From positions 37,226,427 through 37,290,426 of the forward strand of contig OX442315.1 in the NCBI GenBank assembly GCA_949358305.1: 64,000 nucleotides of DNA, written 5' to 3'. The DNA comes from Strigamia acuminata. Taxonomy: Eukaryota > Arthropoda > Chilopoda > Geophilomorpha > Linotaeniidae. Position numbers and translations under genes: made by a program. Below, piece after piece: positions 51,301 through 63,300 of the stretch; position 1 is the stretch's first letter; the number at the start of each line of letters is the position of its first letter. Below the pieces are notes generated by a model that was not told the DNA's origin, did not search any database, and worked only from the letters and a program-made list of their open reading frames with translations.

Positions 51301-52720
51301 CTTGTCTATCGATTAAAAAATGGAATTCAATATTTCAATACAGATGTGGTGGGTGGGTGGAATTGCATTATGAAAAAGAAATTAGGCGGGTGACTTTGAG
51401 ATTCATAATTAGAAAATGATTAAATATTTAAAAAATTTGAAAAGTAATTCCATGAATTAAGATATAAATAAAGATATAAATAAAATCACATACATGGATA
51501 GACGGTTTGATTAAATTTTTTAGTGTCAAGTATAAATAGTGTGGGAGGAAACTTTAAAATCAATCTTGTTTGGCTTTCGTCATACTTTGTATAATCGTTT
51601 TACTCTACACAGCGGTTGTGACTTGTGAGGCGCTCTAACTTCAGATCTAGCATTTTGTGTAGGTCAAGGAATATTATTGATGGATTGAAATTAAGTTAAA
51701 CTATTGTGAAATCCTTTGATCGGCAAGATGGCGGGTTGCCTAGGAGAACATCCTAGGCAACCGTACAATGGTTGTTCACTACAATACACAACAACTATTT
51801 TATTGAAATAAAATGCAAAGTTATTAAATTAATCAACTTCTATTCTATGCCTAATATTCTCAAATAGGCGCAGTCCTAGAGAATTATTTCTAAAGTTATA
51901 CAATTTAACTTAACATTTTAGCTACTTACAGCACAGTTAGATGGTTATTGACTTGCAATTCAAACTTTTGGCTCCTCTTAACACAACACAGACATAGACG
52001 TATTCAGTACACATTTCCTTTGAATTGGGTGATTTTCCGGTGTCACAATCGGGTTTCGATGGCAAAATATCCATATAAAATCATCATAAAGCGCGTCGGG
52101 TCGTTCGTGTGGTCAGCGGAAACGTCGGAATGACGTTCGGACGTCCGACAAAGGTTTTCAGATATTCGTCTGAAATTCCAAGATCGAATCATAGAGTAAA
52201 GAATCGATTGGAGACTATCGGCGCCCTCTGGTGGACTTGGCCATTTGGCAATTGTGGCCACCTTTACCGTAGTAGTAGTTGTCTGCCAAGTCTGTGCGCA
52301 TTACTTGATTTTCTGTCTTAACTTCTAATGTGCTGCGTGTGTGTGCAATTGTTAACCATGTCACAATTGATATAGTTTTACTCGCAACAGTGTTCAAAGT
52401 TGTAAAAAATATTAAAATGTTATTGCTGTAAAGATAGAGTTGAAATGAGGGTTGTCTGGATCTAACTTAATGTCTTTTTGAATGCACCTAGTCTTTTTGT
52501 TTCTACTCTATTAGATACAGAATAAAATAACATATACAACTCCTGACAAACACAAAGTATTCAATCAGCCACCAATTGAGCTGATTCAAACACACAATTA
52601 TTTTTTTTGCAGTCTAAGTAATAATTTATACACCAAACATTTTATTCACTAAAAATACCAAACCAAAGGCTACAATTTAGAGGCAATTTGAAAAAAAAGT
52701 AAAAAAATTTAAAAAAGTTA
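51301..52720. other. Non-coding, unidentified
   Basis: No gene recognised. 52090-52220 is GC-richer with GACGTTCGGACGTCCGAC-type palindromic words; the frames across it have no domain. Confidence 0.35.
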
Positions 52721-52789
52721 CACATGTTTGTTGACATCCCTGAGGAAAAGTATTCGGTCACAACAAAGCTGAGAAAAAAATATTCAGTT

Positions 52790-53760
52790 ACAACAAAGGG
52801 TGGACCGGTGATCGCAGCAGTTTACATTGATGATTTGATCATCTTCTCGAGCGTCTCAGAGCTGAAGATTCGAATTAAAAATGCGCTTTCATCAAAGTTT
52901 CAAATGAATGATCTCAGAGAGGCGCGTTACTGTCTTGGAATTAAATTAAAGCGAGACCAGACCAAGAGGATCATCAGTTTGGATCAGTCAGGACACATTA
53001 AGAAAATGCTGCAACGGTTTGGATTGCCGGACTGCAACCCTGTCTCGACACCGATGGATTCCAGTGTGAAAATCCTCAGCTCCATGGCTCCAAAGACTGC
53101 ACGAGAGAGGGAGGAAATGAGCAAAGTGCCGTACCAAGAAGCAGTTGGCAGTTTATTACATGCTGCGCAGGCTACGAGACCAGACATAGTTCAAGCTTCT
53201 GGGAGTCGTTAGCAGAATCAACGTGAATTTCAGACAGCAACACTGGATCGCAGTCAAACACATCATGAGGTATTTCAAGGAGACAATCAACATGAAACTC
53301 AAATAAGAAACTTCACAGGATTCGAAAATTTATGGATACACTGACTCAGACCATGTGGGATGTTTGGATACAATAAGATCGACAACCGGATACATTTTTA
53401 TGTCTGCAGGAGCAGCCATAAGTTGGTCAAGTAAAAGACAACCAACTGTAGCCGAGTATACAACTGAGGCAGAATGTATGTCCCTTTTTTGATGGCCTCA
53501 AAAGAGGCAGTATGGTTAAAACAGCCATTACGGAATTGAAGTTTACCAAATATAAAAATCCCCTGACTCTGTACTCCGACAATCAAGGTGCTTTGAAACT
53601 CTCAAAAAATGCTGTTTACCACCAACGAATCAAACATATATTGACATAAAACATCATTTTATTCATGAAAGAATCAAAAATGGTTATGTTAATGTAAAAT
53701 TCATCATCTGGTTGCAGATGTTCTCACTAAGGGACTTCCGAAAGAGAAACACAAATAAAT
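52790..53760 (+). pseudogene. Second Ty1/copia pol remnant
   Basis: RT active site YIDDLIIFSS at about 52828, then FQMNDLREARYCLGIKLKRD, the PDCNPVSTPMD linker, EAVGSLLHAAQATRPDI, and in other frames RNase H pieces: YTDSDHVGCLDTIRSTTGYI at about 53335, WSSKRQPTVAEYTTEAECM, LYSDNQGALKLSKN at about 53570, RIKHIDIKHHFIHERI. Several frameshifts. It differs from the copy at 25.6 kb and appears less decayed; a separate copia family is likely. Confidence 0.88.
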
Positions 53761-53802
53761 TTACAAATTCGTTTGTAAACACAAACGAATTTGTAAATTT
53801 AT
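53755..53802. repeat. Perfect 22-bp-arm hairpin after copia pol
   Basis: Arms 53755-53776 and 53781-53802 are exact inverted copies (starting ATAAATTTACAAATTCG) around the 4-base loop AAAC, immediately after the copia RNase H end. Confidence 0.95.
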
Positions 53803-55672
53803 TTAAACATGTGTAAACATATTTTCACACATTTTGTTCACAAGAACTACTTAGTTTAGATCGGGAGCCATTTTGTACAAAATTCTGATTGGCATAGGGT
53901 GTTTTCTGTAGCAGAAAAAATGGAAATAGTTTATTTTTTCTGTCAAAGCAAGAGGAAATGACTTGATAGCAGAAAGAAAACTGGGCAGAAAACATGACTT
54001 TCTGCTTTGTTTCAGTCAAGTGGAAACCCAGCATAAGTTTACTTTTGTTTTTAATGTAATAGTGTATTTTATAGACGACAGAAATCTATCTGTCATATTA
54101 TAACACTAGATTTTTACAATACCGATATTAGCTGCGTGCCTCAATTAGATAGCAATGTGCTAACCAGTAGCCAATGAATACTCTATGCAGCTAGTATGCT
54201 GTTGCTGTTAGATAAGTCATGATCTAACAGGCTAAAGTTAATTAAATACTACACTCTTCGTTATGTGAAAGCATACAATTGAATTGATTTAATTTCACTT
54301 CATTACTACCTGTTTTAATGAAGAAAATTTTTATTTTCCAAAGCTCAAATTAACCTTGTAGAAATATTCACTTGACTTTATCCATTTCAACGATCTAATA
54401 TTAACTGCCTTGCATAACTTACTTCTACTAATATTCACTTATATTAATCTCATCATTTTCGTTTCATCAACTGCTCCTCTCCTAACATATTGGATCAAAG
54501 TTTGCCCATTTAAGTAGATTATAGCTTGAATCTCTTTTCCATCTCTATTAAAGTTAAGCCCGGTTTAATCTGTTTCATTTACATTTTTTTTGATAATACA
54601 ATGGTGGCAAAAAGTTTGAGACCACTTTAAGTTTATTGGTTCCAAGTCAAAATTTGACTTGAAAATTTATTTGCACACCCAATTCTGTTTTTACACAGTG
54701 GATTGGTTCCAGAAAATAAGGTGCAAAAAACACACAGTGCCGACGGAAAAGTAGAAGATTGGTTTCAGATCTTTAAACCTGTAAAACAAAATACTATATA
54801 TTTGTATTTTTATATACAGCATGGCATTTATGCTTTATTTACCACACTTCAGAGTACAAGACTTTTCACAGCCCAGCAGATATCTGATTGTAGCAAAATT
54901 TATTGTTCTTAACTATAAAGCAAGACGACTGTTTTTGTCTGAAGCAGCAATAAGCCTGGTTTACACTGGCAAGCAAAAAGCAAGCAAGCCATTCACATTA
55001 GTAAGTAAGTAGATAAGTAGTATACTCTGGCTCGTCATAAAGTTGCATTAATTCCCATTGGTCCAGCCATTTCACTAGTGTAGTGATACCAAAAATTAGA
55101 TCAAAACACTGGCTGACATTTTGAGTACTTTCCAGGCAAAACAACCAATAAAAAAAATAAAAAATTGCTTGCTTTTCTGACAAAGCAACCAATAAGCTGA
55201 ACCAACCAAACAAACATGTATTTTGACAGCATAAAACGTTATTTTTTGAATTGAACAAACATTTTATTATAAAAAAATAATAAACTCACATCATTTCACT
55301 CATTATAATAATCTAGCAAATTATAAACATAACAAAACTACTTATACCGGTGGCAGTATACAGGCCACAGTAAGGAGTAATCAGGCTGGACCAATGGGTT
55401 AGGTTATGCCTCACTTTTGACAACAACAGAAGCAATAAAAAACAATTAAACAATAAAAAAAATTAAGAAAACCCAACAAAACCACATGCATAATGCATTT
55501 CATACCCAGTTCATCTTGTAAAAGAAAAAACTGCAAAATTTGGTCTTTAAATAAATGGTTATAATTAATTTGAATTATTTTGAAAAAATAAACGTTTATT
55601 TTTTCCAAACTCAATATCAAATTACAAATAGAAAATAGAAAATATCAATGTTCATTTAACAAGTTATAACGC
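53803..55672. other. AT-rich non-coding DNA
   Basis: No gene recognised. A vertebrate-like splice or promoter pattern was not seen either. The copia 3' LTR might be in its left part but was not identified. Confidence 0.4.
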
Positions 55673-56977
55673 TGTCGTTACAAACAATGCATGTGTTGAA
55701 CACGCATTCGCAGGTTCGCGGATATTTCTTCAAAACGAATGACCTTCAACGTGGGTGTCGGTCATTTAGAAATCTCCAATTCCGTTGAAATTTATTGCGA
55801 CTCGATTCGTGTTATCGAAATGTGTTTAGGACGAAATAAATCGACTAAATCCAGATAATTCGGTAGCTCAAATGGGGGCTTCGAATGTCACCGGGTGGAT
55901 AAAAAGGTGGGAGTTAGAACGAGCACGGTTGGAAAATTAGATGCGAAAATAAAGTTGACTTGTGGTCCAAATTGTAGTTGGTCGCGAAGTGTCGGAAAAT
56001 CGACACGTCGCGATATTTATAACAATCGGTCAGCTGATCGATTGATCAGCTGATCGATTGTCACATGACCCAAATTAACAAATGAGGTTAAAATGAAAAC
56101 CGCGACAAGGTCGCGCGCATAAATTAAGAATGAGAACAGGTGAGGAATAAAATTGAAATTTAGGAATTGGGAAAGCTCACCCGTGACATCCTCCGCCACC
56201 CAGACTTTTATTGCATCGTGAACAAAAGAGTGGGTGATCCAAAGGATCGCAAAAAATATAACATCAACATAAAAACAACATTTGATAAAATTAACAAAGG
56301 TACCATGGTACTTAAGAAAAAATGATTAACAATCAATGAGATCAGATACAGTAGCGATGATTTTCGCGGATGGAATTCAAAATAAAATAAAAGTGATGTA
56401 ACGTTGCGAAACCCTTCGCGAAAATTAAACAATTATCAAATGAAGGGGTCATATCACGGATTAGAATCATCAACACTTCCCGTGTCGGTATCAAAAGGTA
56501 ATAAAATAATAATATCACATGGAATAAAAGTCTGGAAATAAAATATTAATTAGACTAGATTAATGATTCAAAATTTTCAATAAAATAACAACACTGGACA
56601 TTAAAATATGAAGAGAAATAAAAAACACTTTGATTAAACTTATAAAATGATGATTTGGCACTTCGAAAATGTGAGTTCACATTGGAGGATCGCGAATATT
56701 TCGCGAATTTCACACAATACCACATTGGTATCATAAATGTCCACATGTAAAATAAAATAGTTCCAATTTCACACGAAGTTCGTCACCATGGTGATGTTAA
56801 ATGTTCACAATAGTCTTTCTATCGCGATGTTATGCGAGTGTAAAAACAAAAGTAAATGAAGACAGAAGACAGGACAGATTACATAATTCAAATAACGGAA
56901 TATGAAAGAAGAAAATAAATGAAACACTTCGCGAAAATAAACACATTTAAACACGGCACTACACTAAACAAAAATCA
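55673..56977 (-). mobile_element. Probable 3' LTR / untranslated end of the Ty3-type element
   Basis: Non-coding 1.3 kb downstream of the 836-aa ORF. On the minus strand it could start TGATTTTTG after CCCCAAAAG and end AACGACA, i.e. TG...CA. It is rich in TCGCGA and TTCGCGAA words and contains a 16-bp direct repeat (TCAGCTGATCGATTGA, 56030-56061). The matching 5' LTR would lie beyond the right edge, so the bounds are unproven. Confidence 0.35.
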
Positions 56978-57066
56978 CTTTTGGGGAGTATTCCCATTCT
57001 GCCGGAAGGTCGCACTTTGGCCTGACCGAGGGTTTCCCTTCTCGACACCATCCGGCAGATGAAAAC

Positions 57067-59577
57067 TTATGCCACCATTTCTTGATGAAGTTCTCGAGCA
57101 TACAGGCGTTGTTCCGGATCTGAGTAATGTTTTACCAAATCGAACGCCACGTCAATGATGATTAATCGGGCCCGGGCCACATTTGCGGCCCCTCGACGAT
57201 TGATTTCCTGTAGACATAAATCAATAAATGCATCGCGAAAGTACGTGTCCATCAGGTCGATAATTTCCTCAGTTTCAGGAAGGGTCAGGTTTAAATCTGA
57301 CAGTGCCAGGGACCGGAAAAGAGCACTCTGCGTGTGATAAGGGATCATCAACTTCGTGCATCTGGTGGGCTGGAAGGTAAAATCACATATAATGTTCATT
57401 GATGGGATGATAGTATTTGACATGAGGATCGTTATCTCTGGTTTCTCCTTAGAGCCTGGAACAGAAATGAGGTCCTTCAACGACTTATCAGTAGGTGTGG
57501 GTGCCATGTATCGCGAAGAAACCGCTAATTTCGACATCTCCTGCACCTGAATTTCTCGAACTCTTTTCTCTTCATCGATCCTCTTTTGAAGTTCTTTTCT
57601 CTCCTTTTCTTCCCTTTCCTTCCTGACTTTCTCCTTCTTTTCAAATTCGATATTCTCTGCAGCTACTTTGGCCGCCTCTTTCTTCTGGCTCTCCTGGACG
57701 GCATATCGTTTTTTCTCCCGTTCGACCGCAAATTTCTTGACATATTTACCCATTATTAAATGCGTCTCCCATACCAGCACAGCGAAAAATCGATCTTCAT
57801 CCATGTGGATCTCTTGGTCCATTCGACTTTCGACATTGGCAGCGATGTTCTTTAGTTCTTTAAAAGTCGCATTTTTGACGGGGTAAACGTCATATTGATT
57901 TATGTCGAAATCTCGGGTGGCCATCACGTTGAATAATTCCCTCCAGCCCCTCGGCTCCAACTCCATACGAGAATTACTGATGGTAGTATTCCTCCTAAGT
58001 ACCTGCAGTTCGAATGGTTCGAGGATGTCTCGAATGTAATGAAGCGTAAAAACGGGGCAATTTGAAACTCCGTAATGGTCCGTTTGTGTATAATGGGGCG
58101 GACGAGAGACAACCTTGGTGGTTTTGGTGGTCGAGAGAACGCCATCTTGTGATGATCCGCGAGTTGAATCGGTTTGAGACGTGGATATGGAGGTAGTCCC
58201 AGTACTAAGACTTGCAGTGGTGTTGGTGACGGAAATCGTCGTCTTCGTCGGTAAATCAGTCGTCCTTATTGGAATTTGACTTTTAAAAGGTGTCGGCACT
58301 CTCTTGACAGAATGCTCGGTAGAACGCGCATCAGCTTTGGATTCTTCCTTCAGTTCTTCCTTCTCTTGATCTAATCGCGAATTGTCAATGTTTGGTACAA
58401 TTTTTACCTTTAATTCCTGATCGGTTGCCTGAGGTGACACATTTAGGAATCTTATGTCCCGGTTCCGGTCCATGTAGTCGTCCAATCGGCGTTGTGACGG
58501 GTCTGGGACCGATTTTAACGTTGGGACGGGTTTGATCGGTTGTGGAAAGTTCTTCATTAGCGTTAGAATTCCCGGCCGTGCTGGTTGCATTCTATCAGGG
58601 CTGATTTCAGGCGAGTTATCAATTGGTTTGGGTGGAATTTTCTCCAAAGTCGTGATTTCATCCTTTTTGACCGGTGTAGTTGGTTGTACCGACTGTACAG
58701 GCTTCGGAGCGTAGCGGACTCCTGGAGCGGATTGGGCATCTCGCGAACGATCTCTCGGCAACGTTGTGCCACCCATCATTATGGCTTGGGCGACGTGGCC
58801 ACCGCTCTCCTTGTAGCGCACGGCGAAGTCTTCGTTTCCTTTTGGAACGTATAATAGTGGTTCAGGCATCGGTTGCAAACGTGCTTCGGCCGTCAGTAGA
58901 TCGATTTCACGATTTAAATCCTCGATCCAAAGTCTCGCCTGTTCAGTCGTGGCGTTTGTACCCAGGAATGCAGGCAAAGTTTTGATCATCCCGGAGAACT
59001 GCAGGTCTGTGAGATACTGCTCCCTCGCATAATCAGTCAAATTTGCGATTTCCTCGTTCGTCATCCTGGGGACCGCCTCATGTTGGCACCTGATCGCGTT
59101 TCCCATCGCGTAGATCCATCGGCGGGGTGCTATACCGCGTTCCTCGGCCAGTTGCTGGACTCTGGCCCAGTACCAATAATGGGTAAAACGAAACCTCAAA
59201 ATCGCGGCGATGCTTCCTTGTACAATTCGCGTCGGCGGCAGGACCCACTCATAAATGCGCACTCCGTCTGCGTACTTGAAACGGAGGACCCAATTGAAAT
59301 AGATCCGCATCCATTCCCTGAACTTGCACCGGCGCAATTCGCCTGCGCCCCCGCATGCTCGGCACACAATTTCTTTGACTGGCGGCGTTGTCTCAACTCC
59401 CCATCCTGAACAAATACAGCAGACTTCAAAATTTGGGAAAGATTGTTCGAGCGGTTCGTCTGGGTGAAAGTGCGGATATATCCACTCTCCCTTAGCATGA
59501 ATGGGTGGAATGGGCAGGTTTTTTGGATATTTGAGTTTCTTTTGTGGGTCGCCATTTTGGTGTTTACTATTTGACAT
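57067..59577 (-). CDS. 836-aa ORF downstream of Ty3-type pol; unknown function
   Basis: Intact frame starting at an ATG with good context (ACCACCATCATGTCA, 59577), same strand as pol and 3' of it, the place of env in errantivirus-like elements. It does not look like an envelope: no signal peptide or fusion-like or C-terminal membrane segment. Visible parts: a knuckle C53xxC56...C72xxC75 with CSGWG/CGGAG turns, a Trp/Tyr/Arg-rich region to about residue 150, a Ser/Thr/Pro-rich middle (about 280-500), a Lys/Glu coiled coil at about 610-680, and a hydrophobic-patterned C-terminal domain. Alternatives: a gag-like protein of a second, nested element, or a captured host gene. I do not recognise the family. 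Confidence 0.7.
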   Translation of the reverse strand: MSNSKHQNGDPQKKLKYPKNLPIPPIHAKGEWIYPHFHPDEPLEQSFPNFEVCCICSGWGVETTPPVKEIVCRACGGAGELRRCKFREWMRIYFNWVLRFKYADGVRIYEWVLPPTRIVQGSIAAILRFRFTHYWYWARVQQLAEERGIAPRRWIYAMGNAIRCQHEAVPRMTNEEIANLTDYAREQYLTDLQFSGMIKTLPAFLGTNATTEQARLWIEDLNREIDLLTAEARLQPMPEPLLYVPKGNEDFAVRYKESGGHVAQAIMMGGTTLPRDRSRDAQSAPGVRYAPKPVQSVQPTTPVKKDEITTLEKIPPKPIDNSPEISPDRMQPARPGILTLMKNFPQPIKPVPTLKSVPDPSQRRLDDYMDRNRDIRFLNVSPQATDQELKVKIVPNIDNSRLDQEKEELKEESKADARSTEHSVKRVPTPFKSQIPIRTTDLPTKTTISVTNTTASLSTGTTSISTSQTDSTRGSSQDGVLSTTKTTKVVSRPPHYTQTDHYGVSNCPVFTLHYIRDILEPFELQVLRRNTTISNSRMELEPRGWRELFNVMATRDFDINQYDVYPVKNATFKELKNIAANVESRMDQEIHMDEDRFFAVLVWETHLIMGKYVKKFAVEREKKRYAVQESQKKEAAKVAAENIEFEKKEKVRKEREEKERKELQKRIDEEKRVREIQVQEMSKLAVSSRYMAPTPTDKSLKDLISVPGSKEKPEITILMSNTIIPSMNIICDFTFQPTRCTKLMIPYHTQSALFRSLALSDLNLTLPETEEIIDLMDTYFRDAFIDLCLQEINRRGAANVARARLIIIDVAFDLVKHYSDPEQRLYARELHQEMVA

Positions 59578-60318
59578 GATGGTGGTAATTCGCGAATAAC
59601 TATACGGTTTTTTAGAGAATGAAATAAAATTAAATATCAATTTGGTAACAATGGGAAACACTTAATTAGTACTCACATAAAACGAAATGCTATAATTGAT
59701 AGCACAAAATACGGCACGCGATAAACTACATAATAGACAACACGGAATGTTCGCGAGATCAATCGCGTGTTGTAAACTAAGTACCGGCATGTACGGAATA
59801 AAAGATGCATGGCCTTAGAGGCTAGCTCTCTAGGATTGGTCAGTTTAAAGAATGCTGAGTAATCATATCTGTTTCCAGGCGCAAACCAATAAGTTATTCC
59901 CCCAAAAGGTTTAATTCTTGACCAAATTTCTTTAAAAATAATACGCATAGTTTAAATTATAAAATAAAAAATAATAATAAATTCATTTGATTATTAAAAT
60001 TAAGCTTCGCGACATTTCATTCGTCTATTAATTGCATGTGCCCTGTGCGAGGCTAAACCAATAACGTCACCTAGTGACAAAAATGATAACCATAAACCTC
60101 AGAGTAGATAGTTTAACTTTTATCAATACCACAATGCAACACAAAAAACGACAAACATTGTACGAAACATTAAGTTAGTTAATGAACGGAAACGAACACA
60201 AATAAACGAAGACAAATGAACGAAACAAAACGGAATCAACGAAACTTTAGACACATAAATAAAAATTTCAATTAACAGAAATTACAAAACCCAAATTAAA
60301 ATCCGCATGGCTACATTC

Positions 60319-60369
<51 letters not shown>
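59578..60369 (-). other. Spacer between pol and the 836-aa ORF
   Basis: A run of 52 T (60320-60371; A on the coding strand) begins right at the pol stop codon. Farther on, an ATG at 59948 opens 91 codons (to 59673) with an aromatic, hydrophobic C-terminus (VYYVVYRVPYFVLSIIAF) that could span a membrane; I cannot tell whether it is translated. The rest is AT-rich. Confidence 0.5.

Positions 60370-60371
<2 letters not shown>
60320..60371. repeat. 52-bp A/T homopolymer at the pol stop codon
   Basis: Uninterrupted T on the plus strand. On the minus strand the pol TAA stop merges into the A run. Length is prone to sequencing and assembly error. Confidence 0.95.
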
Positions 60372-60376
<5 letters not shown>

Positions 60377-63300
60377 TTAGATGCAATCACATGAGCGGAA
60401 AAAATGTCAAAAGTTGTTAAAATGAATTTTTCGACATGTAAGTCGATTAAATTAATTTCTTCGATATTTGGTGCTTCCGCATCATCAAAATGCCAATGTC
60501 TTAATTCGATTACATTATATGGGGGTGATTTTCTCCCCTCATTGTCCATTAATATTACAGTGTTCGGACCAACTAATCTGTGGATAATATGAATTCCCTC
60601 AGTTCGTTGTCGCAATCCAGCGGCAAATTGGCGATCGGCAGATGATTGCTGGCGATTTTTTAAAGTTACCCAATCACCTGGTTTGAAATCATGAGGCCTT
60701 CTGCCACGATCAAACCATCGTTTGTGCCTGATTTTTGCAGCTTGCAAATTCGCCGCTGCTTGTGAACGTAAGGTTCGCATGTATTCGTGTAAATTCTCCG
60801 CCTCTGACGGCGGCAAAGGTTCACCATCGTCCGAATCGCTGTCCAAGTCCCCCGGAAATCTGGCCTCTTGGCCAGTAACCATTTTAAAGGGCGAGAATTT
60901 TAACGACACTTGATATGCGGAATTTATCGCGAGTACAAAATATCCGATGTGTATGTCCCATCTTGAATGATCATCAATGTAGGCCAGGATGCAGTTTTTT
61001 AGCGACTGATTTAATCTTTCTGCCAAATTGCTCTGCGGATGATACACCGCTGTGTACCTGTTCACTGCTCCTAATTGTTGGCATTGATTTTGGAATTCGG
61101 GGGATCGAAATGTTGGTGCGTTGTCACTTATTATGACCTTCGGGAACCCCCATCTTTTACAGAATTTGACAATTTGTCTAACAGTAGTGGGAATATTCGC
61201 GTTTTCAGTGAGTCTTACGTCCAGCCACCTGCTTGCAGCATCCACCATCACGAATGCATAGCAGTTTCCACCTGTCGAGCGGGGCTTTTTGCCATAATAA
61301 TCGATATAAATGGCCGAAAATAAATGTCTTGGTTTAGACATCAGCAATTTGCCATATGGCAATCGGTTTAAAGGTTTTGCTCGCTGACATGCGTCACAAA
61401 CCAATACCCATGTTTGCACATCTTCGCGCATTTTCGGCCAAAAAACTCTTGATTTGAGTCTTTGCAGGGTTTTTTCTATTCCCATGTGCCCTCCGATCGG
61501 TGGATAATGCAGCGCTCGAAAATAACGTTCGCGAAGTTCAACGGTCGGCAAATAAATTTGACGCCGTTTGCGAAACTTATTTATGTCAACAGGGGGAAAA
61601 CGACACAACAAACCTTTTGACATGCCAAAATCATTGCAATTGTGCAAAATAAAATTGGCACGTTCCGGTTCATCTGGGAGCGTGTGCAAAGTCAAGTATT
61701 CTATCAATTCCCGTGAGTCTTGGTCAATTTGTTGCGCTGCGATGATTTCTGCTGCGCTGGGTAGGACTACGAATGCTGGATGGTCCACTGGTGGGTCGTG
61801 GTCCAACTCCGCCTGTCTCTCCAATTCGTTTGGTGGTTCGTCACCCTCATCCTCATCATAATTCCTTCGCGGTCTACGTCGTGGTCTCGGAGTTCTTCTC
61901 TGAGTTAATGACGGACGAAAATAAATTGTTTCGGGCGTTTGCGTGCCCAAATTCGGCCCGTAACTCTCGTCTGATGATGATTCGGAGCTGTCCGACGTCG
62001 CGAAGGAAGGTTCGGGTCTGTAACCCGATGGTCCGGCTTGTGGCTCTTCTGGTTCTACAAAAGGCTTGGAAAATGGATGAGGACTTATGGGTGAAGGAAT
62101 AGGAGAGATTGGTGGTGAAGGTGTATAAATTGGGGTAGGAGTTGGTTTCAAAATTGGTTTAGGTTTTCCAATTGGTATTGGAATACCAGACTGTTTTTTA
62201 CGTGGTCTGCCAACTCGACGTTTTGATGGCACCTCTTCAGGTGGCAGCACAGGTGCCGTAGGTTTTCGTAACCTTGGTGACGGCACAATTGGTTCCGGAA
62301 TTCCTGTCTTACGCTTTTTTAGACGTCCTGGCACTCGTTTCGGAACTATTTCCTCTGGTACCGTTGGTAGAACTGGAAGTTCATCATCAGGAAGCGGAGG
62401 TGTTGGCGGCGTAACAATTATTTGTGGTGGTTGTGGCACCCCAATTGGTGGAATTTGAGGCGGCACAATTAATTGTTTTTTAGGCCTACCAACTTGCCTT
62501 TTCACCATTGTTGGTGGAATTAAACGCCGTGTTTTTGGTGACGTATCCACACCGACTGGATCCGCAGCTTTCCTTTTTCTAGGCCGACCCACAGGACGCT
62601 TTCCAATTGGTGGCGTCGGTGGAGGTGGTGTTGGAGGAACCAGTGTTGGATCCTGAATTCGTGCTCTTGTTCTGGTTGAAATTGCACGACGGGATCGCGG
62701 TGAAAATGTTGGGACTGTTGGGTCCTTTTTGGGTCGTCCCACTGGTCGTTTTAATGGTACCACATGTTTTGGCGACATCTTCTTTTTCTTTTTTGATTTA
62801 GTTGGCGTCAAAGCTAAAATAGAATAATTTCTATTATTACGAAAATTATTTTTTGACTTACAGTACGCGAATTGGGGTTCATCAATTAGGTCTTCGATTA
62901 CTCTTAACTCTGGCCAATCTGAAATGTCGTCAAAAAATGCAAGATAGCATGCTTCATCTACAAGAGGACTATCATCTTCCTCCTCTTCTTCTGCAGGATC
63001 GACAGGTGCGCGGCTTAGTGCATCTGCGACACGATTTTTACATCCAGAAATGTAGATGAATGTAAAACGATATTCACTTAGGGATAAAACCCATCTTGCC
63101 AGTCTACCTCGTGGTTCGCGCTGTTGAAAAAACCATTTCAATGACATGTGGTCACTTTCCAAATAGAAGTCCATCATTTCAAGGTAGGGTCTAAATCTTT
63201 TAACCGCCCAGACAGCCGCAAGACACTCAATTTCAGTCACTGGATAATTTTTTTCGGCGCTATTTAATGCTCGCGATGCAAATGCGACTGGATAACGATT

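Noticed and set aside
57155-59409. Plus-strand ORFs opposite the 836-aa frame
   Set aside because: Short, overlapping, and without motifs, whereas the minus frame is continuous over 2.5 kb.
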